Below are positions 17,205 to 26,359 of a stretch of DNA of 60,657 bases, piece by piece. The notes beneath the pieces are model-generated. The model was not told the DNA's origin. It did no database searches and worked only from the letters and a program-made list of their open reading frames with translations. Position numbers and translations under genes: made by a program. Numbering within the stretch: position 1 is the first letter of the stretch; every line of letters starts with the position of its first letter. This DNA is from Alphaproteobacteria bacterium (lineage in GTDB: Bacteria; Pseudomonadota; Alphaproteobacteria; Rhizobiales; JAKIUO01): assembly GCA_024280895.1 (NCBI GenBank), contig JAJRPI010000008.1, positions 1 through 60,657 on the forward strand, read 5' to 3'.

Positions 17205-18644
17205 ATGCCTCATTCTTATCCCAGAGACTTGCACGGATATGGGGCGCAAGTGCCCAATGCGCATTGGCCTGATGGGGCCGCGATTGCTGTTCAATTTGTC
17301 GTAAATTATGAAGAAGGCGGCGAAAATTGCCTGCTGCACGGAGACCGCTCTTCCGAAGCTTTTTTGTCAGAAATTGTTGGCGCATCGCCGTGGCCCGATC
17401 AACGCCACTGGAACATGGAATCCATGTACGAATATGGGGCAAGAGCCGGCTTTTGGCGGCTGCACCGATTGTTCACCAGCGCCAATATTCCTGTCACGGT
17501 ATTTGGCGTGGCAACAGCACTGCAAAGATCGCCTGATCAAACCCTGGCCATGATAGATGCCGGTTGGGAAATCGCCTCTCATGGCTTGAAATGGATCGAA
17601 TATAAAGACCATTCAATCGAGGCTGAGCACCAAGACATGATCGAGGCGATCCGCGCGCATATCGGCGCAACAGGAAAAGCTCCAAGCGGTTGGTACACGG
17701 GGCGCTGCTCGGTCAATACGGTTGATATCGCCACAAAGCTTGGTCAATTTGATTATGTTTCTGACAGCTATGCCGACGACCTCCCCTATTGGCATGAGTT
17801 TGAGGGCCGCCATCAACTCATCATCCCTTATACGCTGGACACCAATGATATGCGCTTTGCCACCCCGCAAGGCTTTAATAGCGGTGATCAGTTCTATACC
17901 TATCTCAAAGACAGTTTCGACACGCTTTATGCCGAGGGGCTGGCTGGCAGCCCCAAGATGATGAATATCGGCCTGCATTGCCGGTTAGCGGGTCGCCCGG
18001 GGCGCGCAATAGCTCTCAAACGATTTATCGACTATGCCAAATCACATCAATCTGTCTGGTTTGCGCGGCGCATCGATATCGCTGAGCATTGGACAAAAAC
18101 CCATCCCCCAATACACCAGGAAAACCGCCCCTCCCAAATGAGCGAGGAAAAGTTTATCGAACGCTTTGGCGGCGTTTTCGAGCACTCTGCCTGGATCGCC
18201 AAAAAAGCGTTCGCCCAAAAACTGGGTCCAGCGCACGACACCGCCAGCGGACTTCATGGAGCCCTTGCCGGTCAATTCAGAATGGCCAGCGAGGAGGAAC
18301 GGTTGGGGGTCGTCAATGCTCACCCGGATCTCGCGGGCAAACTGGCCAGCGCCAAACAATTGACCGCAGAATCAACCCTTGAACAAGCCAGTGCTGGTCT
18401 GGATGCCTTAACCAATGAAGAGCGGGCACGCTTCTTACAGCTCAATGAGCAATATACCGGTAAATTCGGTTTTCCCTTTATCATTGCAGTCAAAGGATTG
18501 AACAAGGAACAGATTGTCGAGGCATTCGAGCAACGCATCAACAATGATCGCACAACCGAATTTTCCACGGCGTGTCGTCAGGTCGAAAAAATTGCCAGCT
18601 TGCGCCTCAACGAATTATTGCCTCCAGCACGGAGAGAAAAATGA
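17205..18644 (+). CDS. bifunctional allantoinase (PuuE) - OHCU decarboxylase (UraD) fusion
   Basis: Residues 1-298 are PuuE, the cofactor-independent allantoinase of the polysaccharide deacetylase fold (FVVNYEEGGENCLLHGD, IASHGLKWIEY, GWYTGRCSVNT, GLHCRLAGRPGR). Residues 312-473 are UraD (OHCU decarboxylase), with the GLHGAL histidine at 351 and NAHPDLAGK at 371-379. One polypeptide thus decarboxylates OHCU to (S)-allantoin and hydrolyses it to allantoate. The linker at about 299-311 is proline-rich. AAAGGA precedes the ATG, and the stop overlaps the allE start (ATGA). Both domains look complete. Confidence 0.95.
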   Translation: MPHSYPRDLHGYGAQVPNAHWPDGAAIAVQFVVNYEEGGENCLLHGDRSSEAFLSEIVGASPWPDQRHWNMESMYEYGARAGFWRLHRLFTSANIPVTVFGVATALQRSPDQTLAMIDAGWEIASHGLKWIEYKDHSIEAEHQDMIEAIRAHIGATGKAPSGWYTGRCSVNTVDIATKLGQFDYVSDSYADDLPYWHEFEGRHQLIIPYTLDTNDMRFATPQGFNSGDQFYTYLKDSFDTLYAEGLAGSPKMMNIGLHCRLAGRPGRAIALKRFIDYAKSHQSVWFARRIDIAEHWTKTHPPIHQENRPSQMSEEKFIERFGGVFEHSAWIAKKAFAQKLGPAHDTASGLHGALAGQFRMASEEERLGVVNAHPDLAGKLASAKQLTAESTLEQASAGLDALTNEERARFLQLNEQYTGKFGFPFIIAVKGLNKEQIVEAFEQRINNDRTTEFSTACRQVEKIASLRLNELLPPARREK

Positions 18645-19483
18645 CAAAAAATAATTACTATTCCCCCAAAGGCGGACTTCCGCCGCAAACGGATCTACTG
18701 ACCGACAGGGCGGTTTTTACGCAGGCCTATGCCGTCATACCCAAGGGCGTCATGTGCGATATCGTCACCAGCAGCTTGCCTTTTTGGGATAAGACACGCG
18801 TCTGGGTGATCGCGCGACCGCTGTCAGGATTTGCTGAAACATTCTCCCAATATATCATGGAGGTCGGGCCAGGTGGTGGCTCCAAACAACCCGAACCAGA
18901 CCCGCGCGCTGAAGGCGTTTTATTCGTGACAGAGGGCCGGTTCACGCTGAAAATCGAGGGCAAGACCCACGCAATGGAGCCCGGCAGCTATGCCTTCATT
19001 CCCCCTGCTGCCAATTGGAGCCTCAAGAACACAACCAAAAAGCCAACGCGTTTTCACTGGATCAGAAAGTCCTATGAAGCGGTTGAAGGGATTGAGTTAC
19101 CAGAGGCATTTGTCATCAATGAAAACGATATCACGCCCTCCCAAATGCCGGGCACGGATGGCAAATGGAGCGCAACCCTTTTCGTCGATCAAATGGATCT
19201 GCGCCATGACATGCACGTCAACATAGTGACGCTTGAGCCGGGCGCCGTTATCCCCTTTGCTGAAACCCATGTGATGGAACACGGGCTCTACATTCTTGAA
19301 GGCAAAGCCGTCTATCATCTCAACAAGGATTGGGTCGAAGTTGAAGCTGGTGACTATCTCTGGTTACGTGCATTTTGTCCTCAGGCCTGCTACGCTGGCG
19401 GGCCCACGTCTTTTCGCTATCTCCTTGATAAAGATGTGAACCGACACATGAAACTGGAGCTCACTGGAAAACTGGAACAATAG
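18641..19483 (+). CDS. allE: (S)-ureidoglycine aminohydrolase
   Basis: AllE (YlbA) releases ammonia from (S)-ureidoglycine to give (S)-ureidoglycolate. I use the ATG at 18641, which overlaps the preceding stop codon and has GGAGAG just upstream, giving 280 residues. Two cupin domains are visible. The first carries VGPGGGSKQPEPDPRAEGVL and GSYAFIPPAANW. The second has VTLEPGAVIPFAETHVMEHG, whose E and H residues are the expected metal ligands. It is translationally coupled to puuE-uraD and followed by a permease gene. Confidence 0.94.
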   Translation: MTKNNYYSPKGGLPPQTDLLTDRAVFTQAYAVIPKGVMCDIVTSSLPFWDKTRVWVIARPLSGFAETFSQYIMEVGPGGGSKQPEPDPRAEGVLFVTEGRFTLKIEGKTHAMEPGSYAFIPPAANWSLKNTTKKPTRFHWIRKSYEAVEGIELPEAFVINENDITPSQMPGTDGKWSATLFVDQMDLRHDMHVNIVTLEPGAVIPFAETHVMEHGLYILEGKAVYHLNKDWVEVEAGDYLWLRAFCPQACYAGGPTSFRYLLDKDVNRHMKLELTGKLEQ

Positions 19484-19532
19484 ATCAAAGGCATCTGGGA
19501 ACGGGTTCAAAATAAAAAACGAGAGGGAAAAA

Positions 19533-20945
19533 ATGTCAAATCAACACTCGTCACTCGGTACCCCCGAGCAATTAAGGGATCCAGATTATTTACCACCGAT
19601 CTACGCGGTAGTACCGCTTGGACTTCAGCATGCCTTGGCGATGTTCGTCAGCAATGTGACGCCTGCGATCATAGTCGCTGGAGCCGCTGGATTTGGCTTT
19701 GGCTCAAACTCACCAGACTTTCCGCAATTGATCTACATGATCCAGATGTCCATGTTCTTTGCCGGGATCGCCACCTTGATCCAAACGATCAGTATTGGAC
19801 CTGTTGGCGCACGCCTGCCGATTGTGCAAGGAACAAGCTTTGCATTTATCCCGATCATGATCCCCCTTGTTGCCGGGCAAGGGGTTGCGGCCATGCCCGT
19901 GCTGATGGGCGGCATTATCGCAGGGGGAATTTTTCATTTCTTTCTCGGATTTTTCATCAAGCAGTTCCGTTATGCGCTGCCGCCGCTGGTGACAGGATTG
20001 ATCGTTTTGATGATTGGTCTTTCCCTCGTCAAGGTGGGGATACAATATGCAGCTGGCGGCGTCCCGGCCATGGCCAAAAACCTCCCCGAATTTGGTAGCC
20101 TGCTCAACTGGTCCATGGCGCTTGTGGTCATTTTCGTGACACTTGGGTTTAAGTTTTTCACGCGCGGCCTACTGTCCGTGTCTGCTGTGTTGCTTGGCCT
20201 TGTTGCTGGTTATCTCTACGCTTACGCACTTGGTGAGGTGAACTTTGGCAATATCGCCAAAGCGGCCGCCTTTGCAGCCCCTGATCCTTTGCACTTTGGC
20301 GTGGAATTCAGCATTGCCGCGATCATCGGGTTCTGCCTAATGTCATTTATCTCCGCCGTTGAAACGGTCGGCGACGTATCGGGAATTACCAAGGGCGGTG
20401 CCGGGCGCGAAGCCACTGGCGATGAAATTCGCGGCGCGACCTTTGCCGATGGATTGGGCACCGCGATCTCGGGTGTTTTTGGCGCCCTTCCCAATACCTC
20501 GTTCTCACAAAATGTTGGCCTGATCGCCATGACCGGTATTATGAGCCGTCATGTCGTCACCATTGGCGCGCTGTTCCTGATTGGTGCTGGCCTGGTGCCA
20601 AAAGTTGGCGCTGCGATCTCTACCATCCCTATTGAAGTGCTGGGAGGAGGCGTGATTGTGATGTTTGGAATGGTGGCCGCGGCTGGCGTTTCCATGCTGT
20701 CAGATGTCAACTGGAACAGCCGCAACATGGTAATTTTCTCGATTGCCCTGTCAGTTGGCCTTGGTCTTCAGCTTGTCCCACAAGCATTGCAGCATCTACC
20801 CCCAACCGCCAAAATATTGATGACGTCCGGCCTGCTGCCTTCCGCGTTCATCGCCATCTTTTTGAACCTCATTCTCCCAGCCCCCATGGCACCCGAGAAC
20901 ACCGCTGAGATCTCTGGTGGACATGCTGGCAGTAAAAACAAATGA
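19533..20945 (+). CDS. NCS2-family urate/xanthine permease
   Basis: A 470-residue integral membrane protein with 12-14 hydrophobic segments. NCS2 signatures are LGLQHALAMFVSNVTPAIIV at the first helix, IVQGTSFAFIPIMIP, the conserved acid in FISAVETVGDVSGITKG, and PNTSFSQNVGLIAMTGIMSR. The last resembles the urate/xanthine subgroup more than the uracil subgroup. It probably brings purines into the cell by proton symport for the adjacent catabolic enzymes. GAGAGGG precedes the ATG. A strong terminator follows, closing the puuE-uraD/allE/permease operon. Confidence 0.93.
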   Translation: MSNQHSSLGTPEQLRDPDYLPPIYAVVPLGLQHALAMFVSNVTPAIIVAGAAGFGFGSNSPDFPQLIYMIQMSMFFAGIATLIQTISIGPVGARLPIVQGTSFAFIPIMIPLVAGQGVAAMPVLMGGIIAGGIFHFFLGFFIKQFRYALPPLVTGLIVLMIGLSLVKVGIQYAAGGVPAMAKNLPEFGSLLNWSMALVVIFVTLGFKFFTRGLLSVSAVLLGLVAGYLYAYALGEVNFGNIAKAAAFAAPDPLHFGVEFSIAAIIGFCLMSFISAVETVGDVSGITKGGAGREATGDEIRGATFADGLGTAISGVFGALPNTSFSQNVGLIAMTGIMSRHVVTIGALFLIGAGLVPKVGAAISTIPIEVLGGGVIVMFGMVAAAGVSMLSDVNWNSRNMVIFSIALSVGLGLQLVPQALQHLPPTAKILMTSGLLPSAFIAIFLNLILPAPMAPENTAEISGGHAGSKNK

Positions 20946-20970
20946 TCTCGCTCATTGATCCAGAAAATAT

Positions 20971-21008
20971 AACAGCCCCCGCATGGTCTTGCGGGGGCTG
21001 TTGTTTTT
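20971..21008 (+). terminator. rho-independent terminator after the purine permease gene
   Basis: A 13-bp perfect GC-rich stem (AACAGCCCCCGCA and its complement) with a 6-nt loop is followed by TGTTTTTAA. It lies 26 nt after the permease stop. allA converges from the other side, so it may act in both directions. Confidence 0.93.
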
Positions 21009-21049
21009 AAACGCCCTTGATCGGCAATAACAAGAACTGGTTTTTTGAT

Positions 21050-21541
21050 TTACACCGTGACGAAATAAGGTTCCTTAAACTTGTGCTCTTCAAGATTGTT
21101 GCCCTCCCCGCCCCGATCAATCACCATAAAATCAGCGGGTTCTTGCAGCGGTGACAACACACCATGCCAGGTATTTTTTCTAAAATTGATGCCCTGTCCC
21201 TTTGCGGTTACAAAGGCTAGTGGGCGTCCAGGCGTACCAGCTTGATCAGCGGCCACAATCACTAAAAAAGGCGCCCCCAAAAACGGAATGAACGCCTGCG
21301 ATCCCAGCGGATGACGCTCCACCATTTTCAACTCCAAAGGCAAAGGACACGGCTTTGAGGAAAATATACTCAGCATGGGCTTGGCGTTGGGACCTGAAAA
21401 TTCAATCGTCGCAAGGTCATCAAAACGGGTGCACAAACCCTCATTGATACCAAACTGGCGCGCCCCTTCTTTTTCGATCACCTCCCCAAACGGTGCGAAT
21501 TCTTCTCCTATGAGAGGGCGGGCAATAATTTTATTATCCAT
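21050..21541 (-). CDS. allA: ureidoglycolate lyase
   Basis: AllA splits (S)-ureidoglycolate into glyoxylate and urea, the last step of this pathway. The 163 residues have the N-terminal ARPLIGEEFAPFGEVIE, the central PLPLELKMVERHPLGSQAFIP and TWHGVLSPL with its conserved histidine near 130. The length matches E. coli AllA. It lies alone on the minus strand between two terminators, so it is probably transcribed from its own promoter or by read-through from the transporter operon. Confidence 0.95.
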   Translation of the reverse strand: MDNKIIARPLIGEEFAPFGEVIEKEGARQFGINEGLCTRFDDLATIEFSGPNAKPMLSIFSSKPCPLPLELKMVERHPLGSQAFIPFLGAPFLVIVAADQAGTPGRPLAFVTAKGQGINFRKNTWHGVLSPLQEPADFMVIDRGGEGNNLEEHKFKEPYFVTV

Positions 21542-21570
21542 GATCTCTGGCTTTTCAATGCAACTTTATA

Positions 21571-21610
21571 AAAGAAAAAATCCGGCCCCATGATAAGCGG
21601 AGCCGGATTT
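21571..21610 (-). terminator. rho-independent terminator after the BMP-type ABC operon
   Basis: On the minus strand AAATCCGGC pairs with GCCGGATTT around a 15-nt loop that can extend the stem by further pairs, followed by a T-rich tail (TTTTTTC). It starts 20 nt after the BMP-protein stop and separates the long xdh/ABC operon from allA. Confidence 0.88.
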
Positions 21611-21630
21611 CTTGTGTGGATCAAACGGAC

Positions 21631-22728
21631 TTATTTAGGCAAAGACCCATCGACCCCTTCGACATAATAGTTCATGCCTGAAAGCGCTCCATCATCAATC
21701 ACTTCGCCATCTTTCAGCGCCACACTGCCGTCCTGTTTTTTCAGAGGCCCCGTGAACGGGTGGAACGTACCAGCAATAATTTTGGCTTTGACCTCATCAG
21801 CCAATTTGGCCACATCAGCTGGCACTTTGGCACTCCATTTAGGCATGGTCAGCATGCCGTCTTTGAGGCCCCCCCAGGTATTGGTAGATTTCCAGGTACC
21901 ATCCATCACAGCCTGAACGCGCGAGATACTATATCCAGACCAGTCATTGACCAACGAGGTATATTGAGCATTTGGACCAAATGCTTTCATGTCGGACGCC
22001 TGCCCCAGCGCCAGGATGCCTTTTTGCTCGGCCAGTTTCATAGCGGCAGGGCTATCAGTATGCTGGAACAAAATATCTGCGCCTTGATCGACCAATGCTT
22101 TGGCGGCAGCAGCTTCTTTGCCTGGATCAAACCAGGTGCTGACCCAAATGACCTTGATCTTGACGTCAGGATTGACCGATTTGGCACCAAGATAGCTGGC
22201 ATTGATGCCCATCACCACTTCAGGGATCGGGAACGAGGCGATATAGCCGATGGTATTGGTCTTGGTCAGCTTGCCAGCGGCAACACCAGCGACATAGCGC
22301 CCTTCATAAAACCGCGTATTGTAAGTCGAGACATTGGCGGCGCGCTTAAAACCAGTGGCATGTTCAAACTTGACCTTGGGGAACCGCTTGGCAACCTTGA
22401 GGGTCGGGTTCATGAAGCCAAATGAGGTGGTAAAAATGAGGTCATTGCCTTTTTGAGCCAGTTGCTGGATAACGCGCTCCGCATCAGGGCCTTCCGAAAC
22501 ATTTTCCACATGGGTTGTCTCGACTTTATCGCCGAACTTGGCCTTGACGGCTTTCATGGCTTGATGATGCTGATAGGTCCAACCATGATCGCCAACGGGG
22601 CCGACATAAACAAACGCGACCTTCAGTTTCTTCGCGTGGCTGGCGGCCATTACAGCGTTTGCCGCAAAAAACATCGCCAGCGCCATGAGCGCTCCCGTGA
22701 GGCCTTTCCACATGTTACTCAATATCAT
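21631..22728 (-). CDS. BMP/PnrA-family substrate-binding lipoprotein-like protein of a nucleoside ABC transporter
   Basis: The 365-residue periplasmic binding protein has a cleavable signal peptide ending near AVMAA. The mature part begins KKLKVAFVYVGPVGDHGWTYQHHQA, a hallmark of the BMP family that binds purine nucleosides. GFMNPTLKVAKRFPKVKFEHATG and GADILFQHTDSPA are further family text. No lipobox cysteine is present. It is the last gene of the operon, after two permeases and the ATPase, and probably captures purine nucleosides or bases for the enzymes encoded upstream. Confidence 0.93.
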   Translation of the reverse strand: MILSNMWKGLTGALMALAMFFAANAVMAASHAKKLKVAFVYVGPVGDHGWTYQHHQAMKAVKAKFGDKVETTHVENVSEGPDAERVIQQLAQKGNDLIFTTSFGFMNPTLKVAKRFPKVKFEHATGFKRAANVSTYNTRFYEGRYVAGVAAGKLTKTNTIGYIASFPIPEVVMGINASYLGAKSVNPDVKIKVIWVSTWFDPGKEAAAAKALVDQGADILFQHTDSPAAMKLAEQKGILALGQASDMKAFGPNAQYTSLVNDWSGYSISRVQAVMDGTWKSTNTWGGLKDGMLTMPKWSAKVPADVAKLADEVKAKIIAGTFHPFTGPLKKQDGSVALKDGEVIDDGALSGMNYYVEGVDGSLPK

Positions 22729-22770
22729 TATATTCTCTCCCTTACCTGATTGGATTATTATTCTAATGTG

Positions 22771-23691
22771 CTAACTCGATTTAAAAAAGGTTTGGCCAAG
22801 ATTGGCCGGGGCATTTAAACGTGCTTTCGTGCGATCAGAAGAAATCAGCACCAGCACGATTATAGTGGCAATATAGGGTAACATGGCAAGTAATTGTGGC
22901 TCAATATCAAGCCCCATCCCCTGTCCATGCAGCTGAATTATGGTAATACCGCCAAATAGATAGGCTCCCATGAACGCCCACCAGGGCCGCCAGGCGGAAA
23001 AAACCACCAGCGCCAATGCGATCCAGCCGCGCCCGGCTGTCATATTTTCCACCCAAAAAGGCGTCTGCACAAGCGACAAGTAAGCACCGCCAAGCCCCGC
23101 ACACGCCCCCCCAAACATCAACGCAACATAGCGATAGAGGATAACGGGATGACCAATGGCATGAGCGGCGTCATGATTTTCGCCAATCGCCCGAATGACC
23201 AGACCTTGCCTTGTGTTTTTGAGGAACCATGCCGTTACTGCTACAAGTGCAACCGCCAAATAGACCATCGCATCATGACCAAATAAAATAGGCCCAACAA
23301 TCGGCAGCTCCGACAGGCCGGGAATATGAAGTTTGGAAACCTCTGGTGCTGATTTCCCGGAATAGCGCTGCCCAAGCAAGGCGGCCAGTCCAAGACCAAA
23401 CATGGTCAAAGCCAGCCCTGTGGCCACCTGATTGGCTAACAGCGACTGGGTCAGTACCGCAAACAAAAGGGCCATCAATGCCCCCGCCAATGCGGCAGCA
23501 GCGATCCCAGCCCAAAAACTTCCAAGCTCGATCGTTGCGGCAAACCCAGCCAGAGCACCAACAATCATCATGCCCTCAACGCCCAGATTGAGCACGCCCG
23601 ACTTCTCGACAATCAGCTCACCAATTGCCGCGAACACCAAAGGCGTTGCCGCGATGATAATGCCAAGCATGATATTGACCAGTAAATCCAT
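22771..23691 (-). CDS. ABC transporter permease (purine nucleoside type, NupQ/YufQ-like)
   Basis: The 306-residue membrane protein belongs to the branched-chain amino acid/ribose permease superfamily. The N-terminal GELIVEKSGVLNLGVEGMMIVGALAGF is the signature of the YufQ-like subunit in BMP-type systems. About eight to ten hydrophobic segments are present. It starts 10 nt after the stop of the partner permease and is followed after 42 nt by the substrate-binding gene. Confidence 0.93.
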   Translation of the reverse strand: MDLLVNIMLGIIIAATPLVFAAIGELIVEKSGVLNLGVEGMMIVGALAGFAATIELGSFWAGIAAAALAGALMALLFAVLTQSLLANQVATGLALTMFGLGLAALLGQRYSGKSAPEVSKLHIPGLSELPIVGPILFGHDAMVYLAVALVAVTAWFLKNTRQGLVIRAIGENHDAAHAIGHPVILYRYVALMFGGACAGLGGAYLSLVQTPFWVENMTAGRGWIALALVVFSAWRPWWAFMGAYLFGGITIIQLHGQGMGLDIEPQLLAMLPYIATIIVLVLISSDRTKARLNAPANLGQTFFKSS

Positions 23692-23700
23692 TTATCTGTC

Positions 23701-24789
23701 CTATGGCCTGTTGAGTGTGATGGCGCCGGGTCGCGCGCGCACTGATTTGATCTTGTAATTTACCAAAATATCCGTGGTCAGCAGAAAAAACAGCAATAGC
23801 CCCTGAAACACTCTAGTCGTTGAACTGGGTAATTGCATGGAGATTTGAGCGCTCTCCCCGCCAATATAAGTCAGGGCCAATAGCAATCCGCCAACGACAA
23901 TGCCAGCGGGGTGCAATCGCCCCAAAAAGGCAACGATAATCGCCGTAAATCCGTAACCCACTGGCAGAGCGGGCACCAGCTGCCCGACCGGTCCTGTAGC
24001 CTCAAACACCCCCGCTAATCCGGCCAATCCGCCAGAGACGAGGAAACTGAACCAGACCATGCGTTTTTCCGAAAAACCTGCAAAACGCGCCGCGCGCGGT
24101 GCTTGCCCCACAACTTTTAGCGCCAACCCGACAATGTGGAAACGCAGCAAAAGATAGGCTGCAAGCGCCACCAGCAGCGCCACAATGAACCCCCAATGTG
24201 CACGAGTGCCCTCGATCAAAACCGGCATTAAAGCGGCGTCATGAAACAAGCGGCTTTCAGGAAAATTCATGCCTTCTGGACTGCGCAAGGGGCCATGCAC
24301 CATGATGCTCAGCAGCAATGTGGCGATATAGACCAGCATCAAGCTGACAAGAATTTCGTTGGTATTAAACCTGGTTCGCAATAAAGCCGGGATCGCCGCC
24401 CACGCCATACCGCCAAAGATACCGGCCAAACAAATCAGCGGCAGCACCCAGAAGCCCTCGATTTGATAAAGAGCCAGGGCCATAGCACCGCCCGTTAGCG
24501 CCCCCATGGTAAATTGCCCCTCGGCACCGATATTCCATACGCCAGCACGAAAACCAAGTGCCAAGCCGATGCCAATCAAAATCAACGGCGTCGCCTTGAC
24601 CATCATTTCCGATATGGAATAAAGCGTCGTCAAAGGCTCAATAAAAATAATCCACGTCGCTTTGAGCGGATCTTTGCCAAGCAGGGCAAACAGCACAAAA
24701 CCCGCCAATATGGTCAATAGCAACGCCAAAAACGGGGTCGCATAGGCCATTGCTCGCGACGGTTCTTTGCGTGGTTCAATCCTGAACAT
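23701..24789 (-). CDS. ABC transporter permease (purine nucleoside type, NupP/YufP-like)
   Basis: The second permease subunit, 362 residues, with GFRAGVWNIGAEGQFTMGAL as the family signature near residue 80 and ARFAGFSEKRMVWFSFLVSG in a cytoplasmic loop. It has roughly ten hydrophobic segments. It overlaps the upstream ATPase gene by 14 nt, indicating translational coupling, and forms a heterodimeric channel with the YufQ-like subunit. Confidence 0.93.
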   Translation of the reverse strand: MFRIEPRKEPSRAMAYATPFLALLLTILAGFVLFALLGKDPLKATWIIFIEPLTTLYSISEMMVKATPLILIGIGLALGFRAGVWNIGAEGQFTMGALTGGAMALALYQIEGFWVLPLICLAGIFGGMAWAAIPALLRTRFNTNEILVSLMLVYIATLLLSIMVHGPLRSPEGMNFPESRLFHDAALMPVLIEGTRAHWGFIVALLVALAAYLLLRFHIVGLALKVVGQAPRAARFAGFSEKRMVWFSFLVSGGLAGLAGVFEATGPVGQLVPALPVGYGFTAIIVAFLGRLHPAGIVVGGLLLALTYIGGESAQISMQLPSSTTRVFQGLLLFFLLTTDILVNYKIKSVRARPGAITLNRP

Positions 24790-26359
24790 GCGCCCCCCCC
24801 CCTTTGGGCACTGATTGACCCGCCTTTATCGATTGATCGGGGAGAACGGCGCTGGAGCTGCCGCCCATGGCCGTGCCAAGTTGTTCGATCGTCACTTGCT
24901 CAACTCGTTGCGCTGGCGTCAATCGCCCATCTGCCAGCACCGCGATGCGATCACTGATTTCCATCAACTCATCAAGGTCTTGAGAAATGACAAGCACGGC
25001 GGCCCCGCGCGCAGCCAGTTCAAGAATGGCTGTGCGAATAGCGCTAGCGGCTCCCGCGTCCACTCCCCAGGTTGGTTGCGAGGCGATCAACACTTTTGGG
25101 TTTTGCAAAATCTCGCGACCCATAATGAATTTTTGCAAATTTCCTCCCGATAGGCTTTTGGCGCTATGACCCGTGCCTGCCGTCTTGACCTTGAACGTCT
25201 CAACGATATCGGCAGCAAAGCTTTGGGCATTTTGATGATCAAGAACCCCCGATCTGCTAAGGTTCTGGCTTTCGCGGGCCGACAGGAAAACATTGTCACG
25301 CAGGCTCATATCAGGGACAGCGGCGTGTCCCAATCGCTCTTCAGGGCAAAATCCCATACCAAGGCGGCGGCGATCACCGGGCCCCAACTGTCCCACGGAT
25401 TGACCATCCAATTGAATGGCTTCAGGTACCATCGCGCTGCGTTCGCCGATCAGCGCCGTCATTAATTGTTGTTGCCCATTGCCAGCCACCCCGGCAACAC
25501 CGATGATTTCACCCGCTTTGATTTCCAGGCTGATTTGCTTGAGCCCGACCCCAAACTGGCTCACCGAGGGGAGACTCAAATCTTTTATCTTCAAGCGCAC
25601 ATCGCCAAGCTCACGCTCATCGCGACTAGCTGGCACCAGCACTTCACCGATCATCATCTCGGCGAGGCTTTTGGCCGTCTCATTGGCAGGTGTGCAAGTA
25701 TTGATCACCTTGCCACCGCGCAGAATGGCGGCGGCGTGACAGAGCTGGCGTATTTCATCGAGCTTATGTGAAATATAAAGGATGGAGCAGCCTTCATCGG
25801 CCAATCGGCGCAAGGTCTTGAACAATTGATCAACCTCTTGCGGTGTCAGTACCGAGGTTGGTTCATCCATGATAATAAGCCGGGGATTTTGCAACAGGCA
25901 GCGCACGATTTCAATACGCTGGCGCAAGCCAACCGAGAGATCACCAACCAAGACATCTGGATCAAGTTTCAGACCATAAAATTCCGATACGTCAATAATT
26001 CGTTGGCGAAGATCTCCAGCCGCCAGCTCAGGGCTAATGCCCAGCTCGATATTTTCGGTGACGCTCAAAGCTTCGAACAAGGAAAAATGCTGAAACACCA
26101 TACCAATGCCATGAGCGCGCGCCACCGCAGGGCTTGCAGGCGAAAAAGGCTCACCATGCAATTTCATGACCCCGCTATCTGGTTGCAAAACGCCGTAAAT
26201 CATTTTCACAAGAGTTGACTTGCCTGCCCCGTTTTCTCCCAGCAAAGCATGGATTTCACCATAGCCGACGCGAAACGAGATCTGATCATTGGCGAGCACA
26301 CCAGGAAAGCTTCTGGTCAAGCCTTGCAGTTCCAAAAGAACATCACCTTGCTTTGGCAT
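24776..26359 (-). CDS. ABC transporter ATP-binding protein with two ABC domains (NupO/YufO-like)
   Basis: The 527-residue protein has two tandem nucleotide-binding domains. The first has Walker A GENGAGKSTLVK, signature LSVGLRQRIEIVR and Walker B LIIMDEPTSVLT. The second has a degenerate Walker A (GVAGNGQQQLM), signature LSGGNLQKFIMGRE and an altered Walker B ending ASQPTWGVD. This asymmetry is usual for the YufO/RbsA class. It overlaps xdhC upstream by 17 nt and a permease downstream by 14 nt, so uptake and xanthine oxidation are encoded in one transcript. Confidence 0.95.
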   Translation of the reverse strand: MPKQGDVLLELQGLTRSFPGVLANDQISFRVGYGEIHALLGENGAGKSTLVKMIYGVLQPDSGVMKLHGEPFSPASPAVARAHGIGMVFQHFSLFEALSVTENIELGISPELAAGDLRQRIIDVSEFYGLKLDPDVLVGDLSVGLRQRIEIVRCLLQNPRLIIMDEPTSVLTPQEVDQLFKTLRRLADEGCSILYISHKLDEIRQLCHAAAILRGGKVINTCTPANETAKSLAEMMIGEVLVPASRDERELGDVRLKIKDLSLPSVSQFGVGLKQISLEIKAGEIIGVAGVAGNGQQQLMTALIGERSAMVPEAIQLDGQSVGQLGPGDRRRLGMGFCPEERLGHAAVPDMSLRDNVFLSARESQNLSRSGVLDHQNAQSFAADIVETFKVKTAGTGHSAKSLSGGNLQKFIMGREILQNPKVLIASQPTWGVDAGAASAIRTAILELAARGAAVLVISQDLDELMEISDRIAVLADGRLTPAQRVEQVTIEQLGTAMGGSSSAVLPDQSIKAGQSVPKGGGAHVQD

